64,000 nucleotides of DNA. It comes from Bacillus pumilus. Lineage in GTDB: Bacteria > Bacillota > Bacilli > Bacillales > Bacillaceae. The position numbers and the translations under genes are program-made. The notes under the pieces are model-generated. The model saw only the letters and a list, made by a program, of their open reading frames with translations. It was not told the DNA's origin and made no database searches. Location: NCBI RefSeq assembly GCF_900186955.1, contig NZ_LT906438.1:248001-312000 (forward strand), written 5' to 3'. The first letter of the stretch is position 1. Every line of letters starts with the position of its first letter. Below are positions 7,573 through 15,501 of the stretch, in pieces.

Positions 7573-7611
7573 AGGAAGAGCACGTCCTCGATGGACAGCT
7601 CTTCTTTTTTT
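7573..7611. terminator. Bidirectional terminator
   Basis: GAAGAGC-A-CGTCC, loop TCGAT, GGAC-A-GCTCTTC with a T run on the right and an A run on the left. It serves the GNAT gene and the small minus-strand genes. Confidence 0.75.
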
Positions 7612-7613
7612 AT

Positions 7614-7688
7614 TTACGCCCACAGTATAAGCGCCCAATATGATATCCCCCACGAGATTAAACCGAACATAACAAAGAATTTTAACAT
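7614..7688 (-). CDS. Possible 24-residue membrane peptide
   Basis: Short frame MLKFFVMFGLISWGISYWAL..., almost wholly hydrophobic, starting 4 bases after the stop of the 40-codon gene upstream and ending at the shared terminator. There is no good ribosome site of its own, so it would rely on coupling. It may be chance; listed because position and composition both fit a tiny membrane protein. Confidence 0.3.
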   Translation of the reverse strand: MLKFFVMFGLISWGISYWALILWA

Positions 7689-7692
7689 GCGC

Positions 7693-7815
7693 TCATAAGG
7701 AGATAGCCTTCGTTCTCTTCGTTTTCACCAGCCGCCTATATAGGGCAAAGCCGCAAAAAATGAGGATGATTTGTCCAAGCTGTGTAAGGTTTTCAAGAAT
7801 CGTGATTCCGTTCAT
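7693..7815 (-). CDS. Small membrane protein, 40 residues
   Basis: ATG 7815 is preceded by GAGGTGAAATAA, a good ribosome site. The peptide has one hydrophobic segment (ILENLTQLGQIILIFCGFAL) and a strongly basic tail (YRRLVKTKRTKAISL), consistent with a single-pass membrane protein whose C-terminus stays in the cytoplasm. Family unknown. It fills the gap between the GNAT and DUF402 genes on the opposite strand and shares the terminator at 7573-7611. Confidence 0.5.
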   Translation of the reverse strand: MNGITILENLTQLGQIILIFCGFALYRRLVKTKRTKAISL

Positions 7816-7930
7816 TTATTTCACCTCATCAATAAGTCTTCCATATGTGAATGCAGCAACCCTTTATTTTTTCAAAAAAAATCGGTGTATACTGGAAAGA
7901 GAGAATCTAGATGCAAGAGGGAGTTGTGAC

Positions 7931-8470
7931 ATGGTGTTTTCGCTACATGCGGATCGGTGGGATGAAGTAATCGAGAGAAAAATCAAATACGATCAGAAGA
8001 TTGTGGAACATACTTGTCAGCTGTTAGACGCACAGGGACAGCAGGCTGTGCTGTTTCACAAGATTGAAGACACGTTTACGATGAGGGCAGGTGATGGTGC
8101 TCTGACGATTCCAAAAGGGAGCTATACGACCGCTTATTATTGGAAGGATCGTCCTTACAATATGTATTTCTGGAGAGATGATCAAGGGAAGGAACTAGGT
8201 TCTTATTTTAATATTGTGGGGAATACATCGTTCAACGGCCAGCTGGTCATGTTTGAAGACCTCATTGTTGATCTTCTCGTTCTTCCGAATGATGATTTTT
8301 TTGTATTGGATGAAGATGAGTTGCCAGAGAGTTTAGTGGATTTTGAACAAGGTTCAGTGCACCGAGCATTAGAGAGTGTGATGGCTTCGTTAGAAAACAT
8401 ACTTGATCAAGTGAGGGCAGATGTTGATGGAAAATATCATCACAGCTTGTTTGCACCGCTGTTAAAATAG
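7931..8470 (+). CDS. DUF402 family protein
   Basis: 179 residues from ATG 7931, which has GAGGGAG 7 bases upstream; the frame is open to 7760 but has no ribosome site further up. The DUF402 core is visible: YWKDRPYNMYFWRDDQGKELGSYFNIVG, then FEDLIVDLLVLPNDDFFVLDEDEL. The acidic residues of ED-x3-D and DEDE are the metal-binding residues of this fold, whose known members act on nucleotides or RNA-related phosphates. The exact substrate here is unknown. Monocistronic. Confidence 0.75.
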   Translation: MVFSLHADRWDEVIERKIKYDQKIVEHTCQLLDAQGQQAVLFHKIEDTFTMRAGDGALTIPKGSYTTAYYWKDRPYNMYFWRDDQGKELGSYFNIVGNTSFNGQLVMFEDLIVDLLVLPNDDFFVLDEDELPESLVDFEQGSVHRALESVMASLENILDQVRADVDGKYHHSLFAPLLK

Positions 8471-8473
8471 AAA

Positions 8474-8507
8474 AAAACGATTCCTTTCAGCGAGGAATCG
8501 TTTTTTC
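8474..8507. terminator. Bidirectional terminator
   Basis: ACGATTCCT, loop TTCAGCG, AGGAATCGT between A and T runs; it lies between the convergent DUF402 gene and epr. Confidence 0.85.
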
Positions 8508-8509
8508 TG

Positions 8510-10141
8510 TTACACCTTGATACGGTTTAATCGTTTTTGTAAACTGGTTTTCGTTTTAGAAGCTTTTAGCTGTTTGACAGCGGTTTGCGCTACTGCTTTT
8601 GTTTTCTTAGTTCGTTTGGTTTCCGCCTTTTTGACCTTTTGTTTGGCGTCTGTCACTTTCTTTTGATAGGCGACCTGTTTTTTGACTTTGTCGAGCCGAT
8701 TTTGCAGGCTTGTTTTTTCTTTGCCTTTGTTTAACTTTTTGATGGCCGCTTGTGCGCTTTTAATGGCGCCTTGTGTTTTGCTTTTTTCGGCTGTTTGAAC
8801 CTTTGCACGTGCCAAGCGGATATCAATGGTTCCTTGTACCTTTTTCACCCGTTCAGTGAGTGCTGTTTTTTGTTTACTTGCAGTGAGTCGGCCAATTTTC
8901 GTTTTGGCTTGATTGACATCTGCCTGCTTTTTAGATGTTTCGGCTGTTTTGACAGCGCTAGTCGCAGCCTTCAAAAAGCTTGATTGTGGTATATATTGCA
9001 CGCGGCCATAGCCGAATTGTGGATCTTTTCCTTTTGCGCCAAGATCCACTGTATAGCTGCGCAATAAGGTGCGAAGCTGAACATTTGTTTTCTTCGGATG
9101 AAGCTGCTTCAACAGTGCCAGCATGCCTGTGACATGCGGTGCGGCTTGTGATGTACCTGTTGCATACCAATATTCATTTTTTAAATAAGTGCTGATGACG
9201 TTCTGACCAGGGGCAGAAAATTCAATACCTTTCCCTGTATTTGAGATAGAAGCGAGTTTGTCTTTGTCCGTCGTTGCAGAAACGGCAATGACGCTATTGT
9301 AGGCGGCAGGATAGCTGATATGATTCTTCTTCCCATCATTCCCGCTTGCAGCGACCACAAGCAGTCCTCTTTTGTATGCTTCATCCACTGCTGAACGCAA
9401 AATAGGGATATTGTCTTCAAAACCTAGACTTAAATTCATAATATCCATCTTGTTGCTAATGGCCCAATCGATTCCTCGAAGCAGACTGTACAAGTCGCCT
9501 TCTCCCTTTTTATCTAACACTTTCACGGCATACAGCTTCGCGCCAGAAGCGACGCCGACTGTGCCGTAATCGTTATTGAGGGCACCAATCGTTCCTGCGA
9601 CATGTGTGCCGTGTCCTTCATCATCTTTATAGGAGGAAGTGTAGTTCACGAATGATTTACCGCCGGATATCTTTAAATCCTCATGTGGAGAAATACCAGT
9701 ATCCAAAACGGCTACCTTCACATTTTTCCCCGTGACGCCTTCTTTTATCGCTTGCTTTACATTCAGCTTTTGCAGGTTGTAAGATTTTTGAACCAATGCA
9801 TCCTGATTCGTAGAGGCAGCGGTTTTTTTCATCGTAGAAGAAGCGAGTTTGACCTTTATGTTTTTTGAGACATACGCGATGTTGGGATCTTTTTTGAGTG
9901 ACGTGACCGCTTGTTCATCTGCTGTCACAGCGACAGCGGGAAGATGTATGTACTGTGCGTTCACTTTTTCACTTTCTTCAATCGCTGTTTGCTTTCCTTT
10001 TTGGTTTTTATAGACGATGATGACATCTGTTTCTTTTGGCGGTGCAGCTGCCTGCGATTGGTAAGGCAAGGCAGTTGTCAACGCAAGAAGAAACGCGATG
10101 ACTACGAATATTTTCTTTTTCAAGGCGATAGCCCCTTGCAT
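8510..10141 (-). CDS. epr: Minor extracellular serine protease Epr
   Basis: 543-residue secreted subtilisin. Residues 1-32 are a signal peptide (KKKIFVVIAFLLALTTALPYQSQAAA). Residues about 38-100 form the inhibitor I9 propeptide (VIIVYKNQKGKQT...HLPAVAVTADEQAV). The S8 catalytic triad is complete: Asp in VAVLDTGIS (about 147), His in GHGTHVAG (about 177), Ser in GTSQAAPH (about 330). After residue 390 comes a lysine/alanine-rich tail with four imperfect repeats ending in KTALTERV, KTSLQNRLDKV or KTSLQKRLNRI, as in B. subtilis Epr but with fewer units. In B. subtilis this tail is dispensable for proteolysis. ATG 10141 has GGAGG 7 bases upstream. Confidence 0.93.
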   Translation of the reverse strand: MQGAIALKKKIFVVIAFLLALTTALPYQSQAAAPPKETDVIIVYKNQKGKQTAIEESEKVNAQYIHLPAVAVTADEQAVTSLKKDPNIAYVSKNIKVKLASSTMKKTAASTNQDALVQKSYNLQKLNVKQAIKEGVTGKNVKVAVLDTGISPHEDLKISGGKSFVNYTSSYKDDEGHGTHVAGTIGALNNDYGTVGVASGAKLYAVKVLDKKGEGDLYSLLRGIDWAISNKMDIMNLSLGFEDNIPILRSAVDEAYKRGLLVVAASGNDGKKNHISYPAAYNSVIAVSATTDKDKLASISNTGKGIEFSAPGQNVISTYLKNEYWYATGTSQAAPHVTGMLALLKQLHPKKTNVQLRTLLRSYTVDLGAKGKDPQFGYGRVQYIPQSSFLKAATSAVKTAETSKKQADVNQAKTKIGRLTASKQKTALTERVKKVQGTIDIRLARAKVQTAEKSKTQGAIKSAQAAIKKLNKGKEKTSLQNRLDKVKKQVAYQKKVTDAKQKVKKAETKRTKKTKAVAQTAVKQLKASKTKTSLQKRLNRIKV

Positions 10142-10311
10142 ACGATGACCTCCGTCTTTTTTTTTTCTATTATATCGGAGAAATGAGAAGGATGGTTAGA
10201 AGAATCATATTGTTTGTCAGAAAGTTTTTTTTACAAGTAACCTGAAATTGAAATTCATACAAATCTAGTAGACAATAGAGAGAACATAATAAGAGAAAGT
10301 AGGATATGCTG

Positions 10312-11793
10312 ATGAACGTAAAAGAGTATATGACGTATGATGCGATTGGCTTGGCGGCACTTGTACGGAATAAGCAGGTAACGCCAGACGAGCTTGTACA
10401 AGCTGCATTTGCTAGATTGAATGAGGTCAATCCTGAACTAAATGCGTTGATTCAGACAAGACAAGATCAAGTATTAAAAGAAATCAAGACATTACATACG
10501 AGTCAGCCGTTTGCGGGCGTTCCATTTGTACTGAAAAATATATCGCAAGGGCTGGAAAATGAACCGCTGACAGCAGGAGCTGCATTATTAAAGGATGTAA
10601 AGGCAAAAACGGACTCCCACTTTGTCCAGCGATTGAAGCAGGCTGGATTTCTCATGATGGGACATACAAACACACCAGAATTCGGATTAAGAAATGTAAC
10701 AGAACCTGCTTTACATGGTCCAACGAGGAACCCTTGGCATCCTGACTATTCTCCTGGCGGTTCAAGCGGCGGGACGGCAGCAGCTGTTGCGAGCGGCATC
10801 GTACCTGCTGGTGGAGCAAGTGATGGTGGAGGGTCCATTCGGATTCCAGCATCCTTTACAGGTTTGTTCGGTCTCAAACCAACAAGAGGAAGAACGCCGG
10901 TAGGACCAGGCGCAGGAAGGCAGTGGCAAGGGGCATCCATTGACTTTACACTTACAAAAACAGTGCGGGACAGTGCAGCCCTTCTTGATCTGCTTCAAGT
11001 CATTCAGCCTGAAGCGGCTTTCCAAACGCCATTATACGACGGCAGCTATCAAGAAGATCTAGTGAAACGTACATCTTCTATGCGAATTGCTTACAGTGTA
11101 GAATCTCCAGTTGGTACGAAGGTCAGTGAGGAAGCGAAGCAGGCGGTGCAGCAAACAGTGAAATGGCTGAGTGATCAAGGGCACCAAGTAGAAGAAGCAG
11201 GGCCTGCAATCGATGGGATTCATCTGATGCAGCAATACTACGTCATGAACAGCGGAGAAATGTCTGCACTATTCACGTCCTTGAATCGTTCATTAGGACG
11301 TCCAGTCAATCCGGAGGAAACAGACATCGTGGCATGGGTGTTGGCAGAGGCTGGCAAGAATGTAACCGCTGCTGCTTACACAGAAAGTCTTGATGCATGG
11401 GATATGGCGGCTGCACAAATGGCGTCATTTCATCAAACCTATGATCTCTTTGTGACACCAGCGACTGCCTATTCAGCTCCTAAGGTTGGTGAGTTGATGC
11501 ATTCGAAAGAAGAAATCACAGAACTTTTACGTGTGTCATCTCTCTCAATGCAAGCGCAGCAGGATCTCATTTATGACATGTTCTTAAAGAGTCTGACCTA
11601 CACACCATTTACACAGCTTGCCAACTTAACGGGTCAGCCTTCTATGAGCGTTCCTGTTCATCTCACTAAGGCGGGCATGCCTTTAGGGGTACAGGTCACA
11701 GCACCTAAGGGGAAAGAGGATTGGCTGCTTCGGCTTGCAGCAGAGATGGAGACATCCTCGATTTGGAAAGGAACAAATCAACTCATACGTTGA
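10312..11793 (+). CDS. Amidase (amidase signature family)
   Basis: About 493 residues. The amidase signature core is clear: YSPGGSSGGTAAAVASGIVPAGGASDGGGSIRIPASFTG carries the serines of the Ser-cisSer-Lys triad, and the catalytic Lys lies near residue 75 in PFVLKN. Family members hydrolyse amides; GatA belongs to the same fold, but there are no gatB/gatC neighbours, so a stand-alone amidase is likelier. The frame opens at ATG 10306, but AGTAGGA sits better for ATG 10312. The TetR gene follows 37 bases downstream and may be cotranscribed. Confidence 0.82.
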   Translation: MNVKEYMTYDAIGLAALVRNKQVTPDELVQAAFARLNEVNPELNALIQTRQDQVLKEIKTLHTSQPFAGVPFVLKNISQGLENEPLTAGAALLKDVKAKTDSHFVQRLKQAGFLMMGHTNTPEFGLRNVTEPALHGPTRNPWHPDYSPGGSSGGTAAAVASGIVPAGGASDGGGSIRIPASFTGLFGLKPTRGRTPVGPGAGRQWQGASIDFTLTKTVRDSAALLDLLQVIQPEAAFQTPLYDGSYQEDLVKRTSSMRIAYSVESPVGTKVSEEAKQAVQQTVKWLSDQGHQVEEAGPAIDGIHLMQQYYVMNSGEMSALFTSLNRSLGRPVNPEETDIVAWVLAEAGKNVTAAAYTESLDAWDMAAAQMASFHQTYDLFVTPATAYSAPKVGELMHSKEEITELLRVSSLSMQAQQDLIYDMFLKSLTYTPFTQLANLTGQPSMSVPVHLTKAGMPLGVQVTAPKGKEDWLLRLAAEMETSSIWKGTNQLIR

Positions 11794-11830
11794 AACGACA
11801 TTGGTCTATGGAGGGAAAGGAGTGTCACAC

Positions 11831-12394
11831 GTGAGTACGAAGGATAGAATTATTCAAACGGCCGCACTTCTTTTACGCAAACAGGGGTATCATGCGACAG
11901 GATTGAATCAAATCATTAGAGAGAGCGGCACGCCTAAAGGATCTCTTTATTATTATTTTCCAAACGGAAAAGAAGAGCTAGCCATAGCAGCCGTTGAATA
12001 TATTAGTCAAAAGGTCATCAATCGAATTGAAGAAAGCTTTGCCTATTCGGATGATCCTTATATCGCCATCGACCGCTTTATGACAAACATCATCCGGGGA
12101 TTTACGGAGCAAGAAAATGAAAGAGGCATTCCGATTGTCTTGCTGGCGGCAGAATCCAAGCCAGAACATACGCAGCTTCATACTGCATGTAAACAAGAAA
12201 TGATCCGCTGGCAAAAGCTTGTGAAAGAAAAGCTCATGAACAGCGGATATGAAGAAAACAAAGCGGATGAGCTGGCTTCTCTCCTTCATTCAATGGTGAT
12301 TGGGGGTCTATCGATGACCACCGCACTCAAACAAACGACCCCGTTAGAACATGTGAAATGTTACCTTAGACACTTATTTATGCGAGAAGAGTAA
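11831..12394 (+). CDS. TetR family regulator, LmrA/QdoR type
   Basis: 187 residues from GTG 11831, with AAAGGAG 8 bases upstream. The N-terminal helix-turn-helix is KDRIIQTAALLLRKQGYHATGLNQIIRESGTPKGSLYYYFPNGKEELAIAAVEY, very close to B. subtilis LmrA and QdoR (YxaF), which repress lmrAB, qdoR and qdoI and release DNA on binding flavonoids. The next gene encodes a QdoI-like bicupin, the natural target. A sequence like half of the known LmrA/QdoR box (TTGGTCTAT) appears just before this gene (about 11800) and before the cupin gene. Confidence 0.82.
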   Translation: MSTKDRIIQTAALLLRKQGYHATGLNQIIRESGTPKGSLYYYFPNGKEELAIAAVEYISQKVINRIEESFAYSDDPYIAIDRFMTNIIRGFTEQENERGIPIVLLAAESKPEHTQLHTACKQEMIRWQKLVKEKLMNSGYEENKADELASLLHSMVIGGLSMTTALKQTTPLEHVKCYLRHLFMREE

Positions 12395-12416
12395 AATCTC
12401 TCGCATATTGTCTATC

Positions 12417-12448
12417 TATTATATCAATTGGTCTATATAATAAAGATA
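12417..12448. promoter_or_regulatory. Candidate QdoR operator before the bicupin gene
   Basis: The stretch holds TATATCAATTGGTCTATATA and, 10 bases on, AGATAGTC. CAATTGGTCTATATAAT resembles the LmrA/QdoR box of B. subtilis (core ATAGACCA on one strand). Placed 30-60 bases before the likely start. Confidence 0.4.
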
Positions 12449-12474
12449 GTCAATTAGTCATGAGGAGTGATGGG

Positions 12475-13497
12475 ATGTCGGAGCAACCGCAATCGATCAA
12501 GCAATCCGAAGGAACCTCTTTTTATACCGTGTCTGGTTCAGGGAAACTGTATGGGCTGGAAAATCAGCTTGTTCATGTGCTGGCAGAAGTAAATCAAACG
12601 AATCAGCTGTTTGAGCTTGTCTTAATCACAGGTGGGAAAGGAGCTTATTTTCCACTTCACTGTCATGAGCACTTATTTGAAACCATTTTTGTGCTGGAAG
12701 GAAAGCTTGAAGTGATCTTGGACGGTAAAAAATATATGGTCACAGCCTTCGATTATATTCATATCCCACCCAAAACGATCCATGGCTACAGAATGCATAG
12801 TCACAAAACAAGATTTATTTCATATACGTTGGGCGGACAAATGACAGATGTCTATCAGCAAATTGGGAAAAGGCTTCAGCGGAACGAATGGCCGATGACC
12901 GATCATGCTTTCGATGCAGACAGCTTTGAACAAGCTGAAAAAGAAAGCGATCTCATATTGATGCATGGTATCCGGCAGCTGTCAAATACAACTAAGCCCT
13001 CCGTTTTATTTCATAGTCAGCTCCCTCAGGCGGTGCAGCCCTACGTATTAGAGGCTGGTGAAGGGAAGCAATACATTATTGATGGTCAGCTTCATGAGCT
13101 GATCGCAACAACAGAAACAACTGGAGGCGGGTTCAGTCATTTTGTGATTGAAGGCGCGAAGGGAAAGTATTTTCCTCCGCATTATCATCAAGTACATACA
13201 GAAGCACTCTATTGCGTTGAGGGAAAAATGAATCTTCAATTGAACGGAGAGGATATATGCCTGATGCCGGGTGACTTTGCCTATATACCGCCGGATACAA
13301 TTCACTCTTATAAATTCGTGTCCCATTCTAATAAATTTTTGCTTTTACTGCTCCCTGGAAAGATTGAGCAGTTGTATGAGCAATTTGAAGAATCACAAAG
13401 CCCGAGTATATGTCCTTATTTTATTCAAGAAGGGAACTTAATGATTGATCGAGAGACTTCCTCTCAATATGATTTGGTCTTTATCGAAAAAGGATAA
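12475..13497 (+). CDS. Bicupin quercetin 2,3-dioxygenase-like protein
   Basis: 340 residues with two cupin domains. The N-terminal one holds GKGAYFPLHCHEHLFETIFVLEGKLEVILDG and later PPKTIHGYRMHSH; the C-terminal one holds GKYFPPHYHQVHTEALYCVEGKMNLQLNGEDICLMPGDFAYIPPDTIHSY. Each has the metal ligands (H-x-H, E, H). Order and length match B. subtilis QdoI (YxaG), which opens the flavonol ring of quercetin with release of CO. ATG 12475 has GAGGAG 7 bases upstream; an earlier in-frame ATG at 12460 precedes that site. Preceded by a TetR regulator of the QdoR type. Substrate is inferred from the family and the regulator. Confidence 0.82.
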   Translation: MSEQPQSIKQSEGTSFYTVSGSGKLYGLENQLVHVLAEVNQTNQLFELVLITGGKGAYFPLHCHEHLFETIFVLEGKLEVILDGKKYMVTAFDYIHIPPKTIHGYRMHSHKTRFISYTLGGQMTDVYQQIGKRLQRNEWPMTDHAFDADSFEQAEKESDLILMHGIRQLSNTTKPSVLFHSQLPQAVQPYVLEAGEGKQYIIDGQLHELIATTETTGGGFSHFVIEGAKGKYFPPHYHQVHTEALYCVEGKMNLQLNGEDICLMPGDFAYIPPDTIHSYKFVSHSNKFLLLLLPGKIEQLYEQFEESQSPSICPYFIQEGNLMIDRETSSQYDLVFIEKG

Positions 13498-13500
13498 ATA

Positions 13501-13514
13501 TGTAACGCGTTACA
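13501..13514. promoter_or_regulatory. Perfect 14-base palindrome, operator-like
   Basis: TGTAACGCGTTACA, flanked by ATA and CAT that weakly extend the symmetry. It lies directly after the bicupin gene and 130 bases before the alcohol dehydrogenase gene. It has the look of a LacI/GntR-type operator but is not a cre site, because the central CG is displaced. Confidence 0.4.
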
Positions 13515-13528
13515 CATGGTTGAATAAG

Positions 13529-13559
13529 CGCCTGTCGAACCGATCGACGGGCTTTTTTG
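13529..13559 (+). terminator. Rho-independent terminator after the bicupin gene
   Basis: CCTGTCGA, loop ACCGA, TCGACGGG followed by CTTTTTTG. Confidence 0.7.
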
Positions 13560-13646
13560 TTTTTTAATAATCCTGATCTGATGCATGAACCATCCATTCA
13601 AGGTGAAGCTATGTACAGATGATTTTCGCTAAAGGAGGAAATGCAT

Positions 13647-14780
13647 GTGAGAGCTGTTACTTATCAGGGGAAAAATAGCATTGCAGTGAAGAAAGTAGAT
13701 GCGCCATCTATTCAAGATCGGGAAGATGTGATCATCCGAATGACATCAACAGCAATTTGTGGATCTGATTTACATTTGTATCAGGGGAATTTCCCGCTTC
13801 CAATCGGCTACGTGATTGGGCATGAGCCAATGGGGATTGTGGAGGAAGTTGGCCCGGATGTCACGGCAGTAAAAAAGGGAGACCGTGTCGTTATTCCATT
13901 TACCGTTGCATGTGGTCAATGCCAATATTGTCATCACCACTTAGAAAGCCAATGCGACAACTCAAACCCGCACTACGATTCGGGTGGACTTTTTGGATAT
14001 AGTGAGAAATATGGGAACTACCCTGGAGGACAGGCAGAATATTTACGCGTGCCTTTTGGGAACTACACTCCGTTTAAGATCCCAGATGATTGTGAGCTGG
14101 AGGATGAACAATTGCTGTTCTTATCGGATGTTCTTCCAACTGCTTATTGGAGCGTGGAGCACGCCGGTGTGAAAAAAGGTGATACGGTCATTGTGTTAGG
14201 CTGTGGACCTGTTGGGTTAATGGCACAGCAATTTGCATGGCAAAAAGGGGCAGAACGTGTGATTGCGGTCGATTATATTGATTACCGTCTGCGACATGCA
14301 AAGCGGATGAGTGGCGTAGAAGTATTTGATTTTACAGAAGATCCCGACATGGGAGAAACATTGAAGGAGCTCACCAAGGGCGGAGCGGACGTTGTGATCG
14401 ATTGTGTCGGAATGGACGGGAAGAAGTCGCCGCTTGAAAAAATTGAGCAGAAGCTCAAGCTGCAAGGCGGAACAATTGGACCGATTCAAATTGCCACAAA
14501 AGCCGTCCGTAAATGTGGAACGGTGCAGATGACGGGTGTGTACGGAGGCCTATATAATATGTTCCCATTAGGTGCCTTTTTCGCAAGAAACGTCACCCTG
14601 AAAATGGGGCAGGCCCCGGCGAGAGGCTACATGTCAAAGCTCTATCAAAAAGTGACAACCGGTGAAATTGATCCTAAAGCGATCATCACACACCAATTGC
14701 CGTTAGATGATGCCGCTCATGCATATCACATATTTAATGATAAGAAGGATGATTGTATAAAGGTCATCTTAAAGCCATAA
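13647..14780 (+). CDS. Zinc-dependent alcohol dehydrogenase (AdhB type)
   Basis: 377 residues of the medium-chain dehydrogenase family. The catalytic zinc site is present: AICGSDLH (Cys about 37), GHEPMGIVEEVG (His-Glu). The structural zinc loop is CGQCQYCHHHLESQC. The NAD-binding fold has VIVLGCGPVGLMAQQFAW and acidic AVDYIDYRL after it. It resembles B. subtilis AdhB and the glutathione-independent formaldehyde dehydrogenase branch. AGGAGG lies 8 bases before GTG 13647; ATG 13641, which is in frame, is only 2 bases from it. Monocistronic, sharing a terminator with the convergent MarR gene. Confidence 0.85.
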   Translation: MRAVTYQGKNSIAVKKVDAPSIQDREDVIIRMTSTAICGSDLHLYQGNFPLPIGYVIGHEPMGIVEEVGPDVTAVKKGDRVVIPFTVACGQCQYCHHHLESQCDNSNPHYDSGGLFGYSEKYGNYPGGQAEYLRVPFGNYTPFKIPDDCELEDEQLLFLSDVLPTAYWSVEHAGVKKGDTVIVLGCGPVGLMAQQFAWQKGAERVIAVDYIDYRLRHAKRMSGVEVFDFTEDPDMGETLKELTKGGADVVIDCVGMDGKKSPLEKIEQKLKLQGGTIGPIQIATKAVRKCGTVQMTGVYGGLYNMFPLGAFFARNVTLKMGQAPARGYMSKLYQKVTTGEIDPKAIITHQLPLDDAAHAYHIFNDKKDDCIKVILKP

Positions 14781-14785
14781 AAAAG

Positions 14786-14814
14786 AAGGCTTAGGTTTAT
14801 CCCTAAGCCTTTAA
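14786..14814. terminator. Bidirectional terminator
   Basis: AAGGCTTAGG, short loop, CCTAAGCCTT between A and T runs; it ends the adh gene and overlaps the end of the MarR gene. Confidence 0.75.
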
Positions 14815-15240
14815 TGTGTGCTCGTCCATCATTTTTTCGATTAATTCAAAAAATGTTTTTTTATCTTCTTCTGAAAGGTTGTCGAACAGCTGATTGACAA
14901 GCAGCTGGCGGTTGTCGATCATTTGTTTTGCAATTTGTTCACCTGATTCAGAGAGTTCAATCCATACAGTACGGCGGTCATTATTATTTCGAGAGCGGAT
15001 AATCAGCCCTTCATCTTCTAAGTGATTGAGAGCGGTTGTTGTTGCAGAGGGAGATAATGAAACTTCCTGCAGAATATTTTTCACAGTACATGATTGATGA
15101 CGATAAATGATGCGTAAAATAAACCCTTTCACATTCGTGACGTTTTTCGGGATGTTCTCTTCATCTATTTGTTTCGTCGCCTTTAAATACTTTGTCAGCG
15201 CATGGTCTAATAAACTTGCCTCTAGCTCGAAATGTTGCAT
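14803..15240 (-). CDS. MarR family regulator
   Basis: 145-residue winged-helix protein. The DNA-binding core runs from FILRIIYRHQSCTVKNILQEVSLSPSATTTALNHLEDEGLIIRSRNNNDRRTVWIELSESGEQIA, with the family wing NNNDRRTVWIELSESG. Divergent from an acyl-CoA ligase gene 260 bases away, which is the probable target, perhaps with an acyl- or aryl-CoA as signal. The effector is inference. The last codons overlap the shared terminator. Confidence 0.82.
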   Translation of the reverse strand: MQHFELEASLLDHALTKYLKATKQIDEENIPKNVTNVKGFILRIIYRHQSCTVKNILQEVSLSPSATTTALNHLEDEGLIIRSRNNNDRRTVWIELSESGEQIAKQMIDNRQLLVNQLFDNLSEEDKKTFFELIEKMMDEHTLKA

Positions 15241-15501
15241 TCTCCATACCTCTTTTCCTATTGCATTCGCATTTTCCGATCAATTACTAGGTCTATCTTA
15301 TCATAATAGTTATCATCATTTAAACCAAAATGGAAGACGGCTATAAAATTACCTATATTATCAATTAATATAAAGAACAATTCCAAATTGAAATGATTTT
15401 ACTTTCAGCTGGTTTTATTTTAGAATGTGAATGAGATAAAATCTGCCAACCCATTCACTGGAAATTGGCTATTGTAAATCAAACGTTTGGAGATGAAGAT
15501 A
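15241..15501. other. Divergent regulatory region, MarR / acyl-CoA ligase
   Basis: AT-rich region of 260 bases. ACTAGGTCTATCTTATCATAA-like and ATTACCTATATTATCAAT segments could form MarR operators, but no exact dyad of 6 or more bases per arm was found. No open frame with a ribosome site is visible. Confidence 0.35.

Noticed and set aside
10170..10430. 86-codon minus-strand frame before the amidase gene
   Set aside because: Overlaps the amidase start on the opposite strand; Phe/Leu/Ser-rich low-complexity translation of AT-rich DNA.
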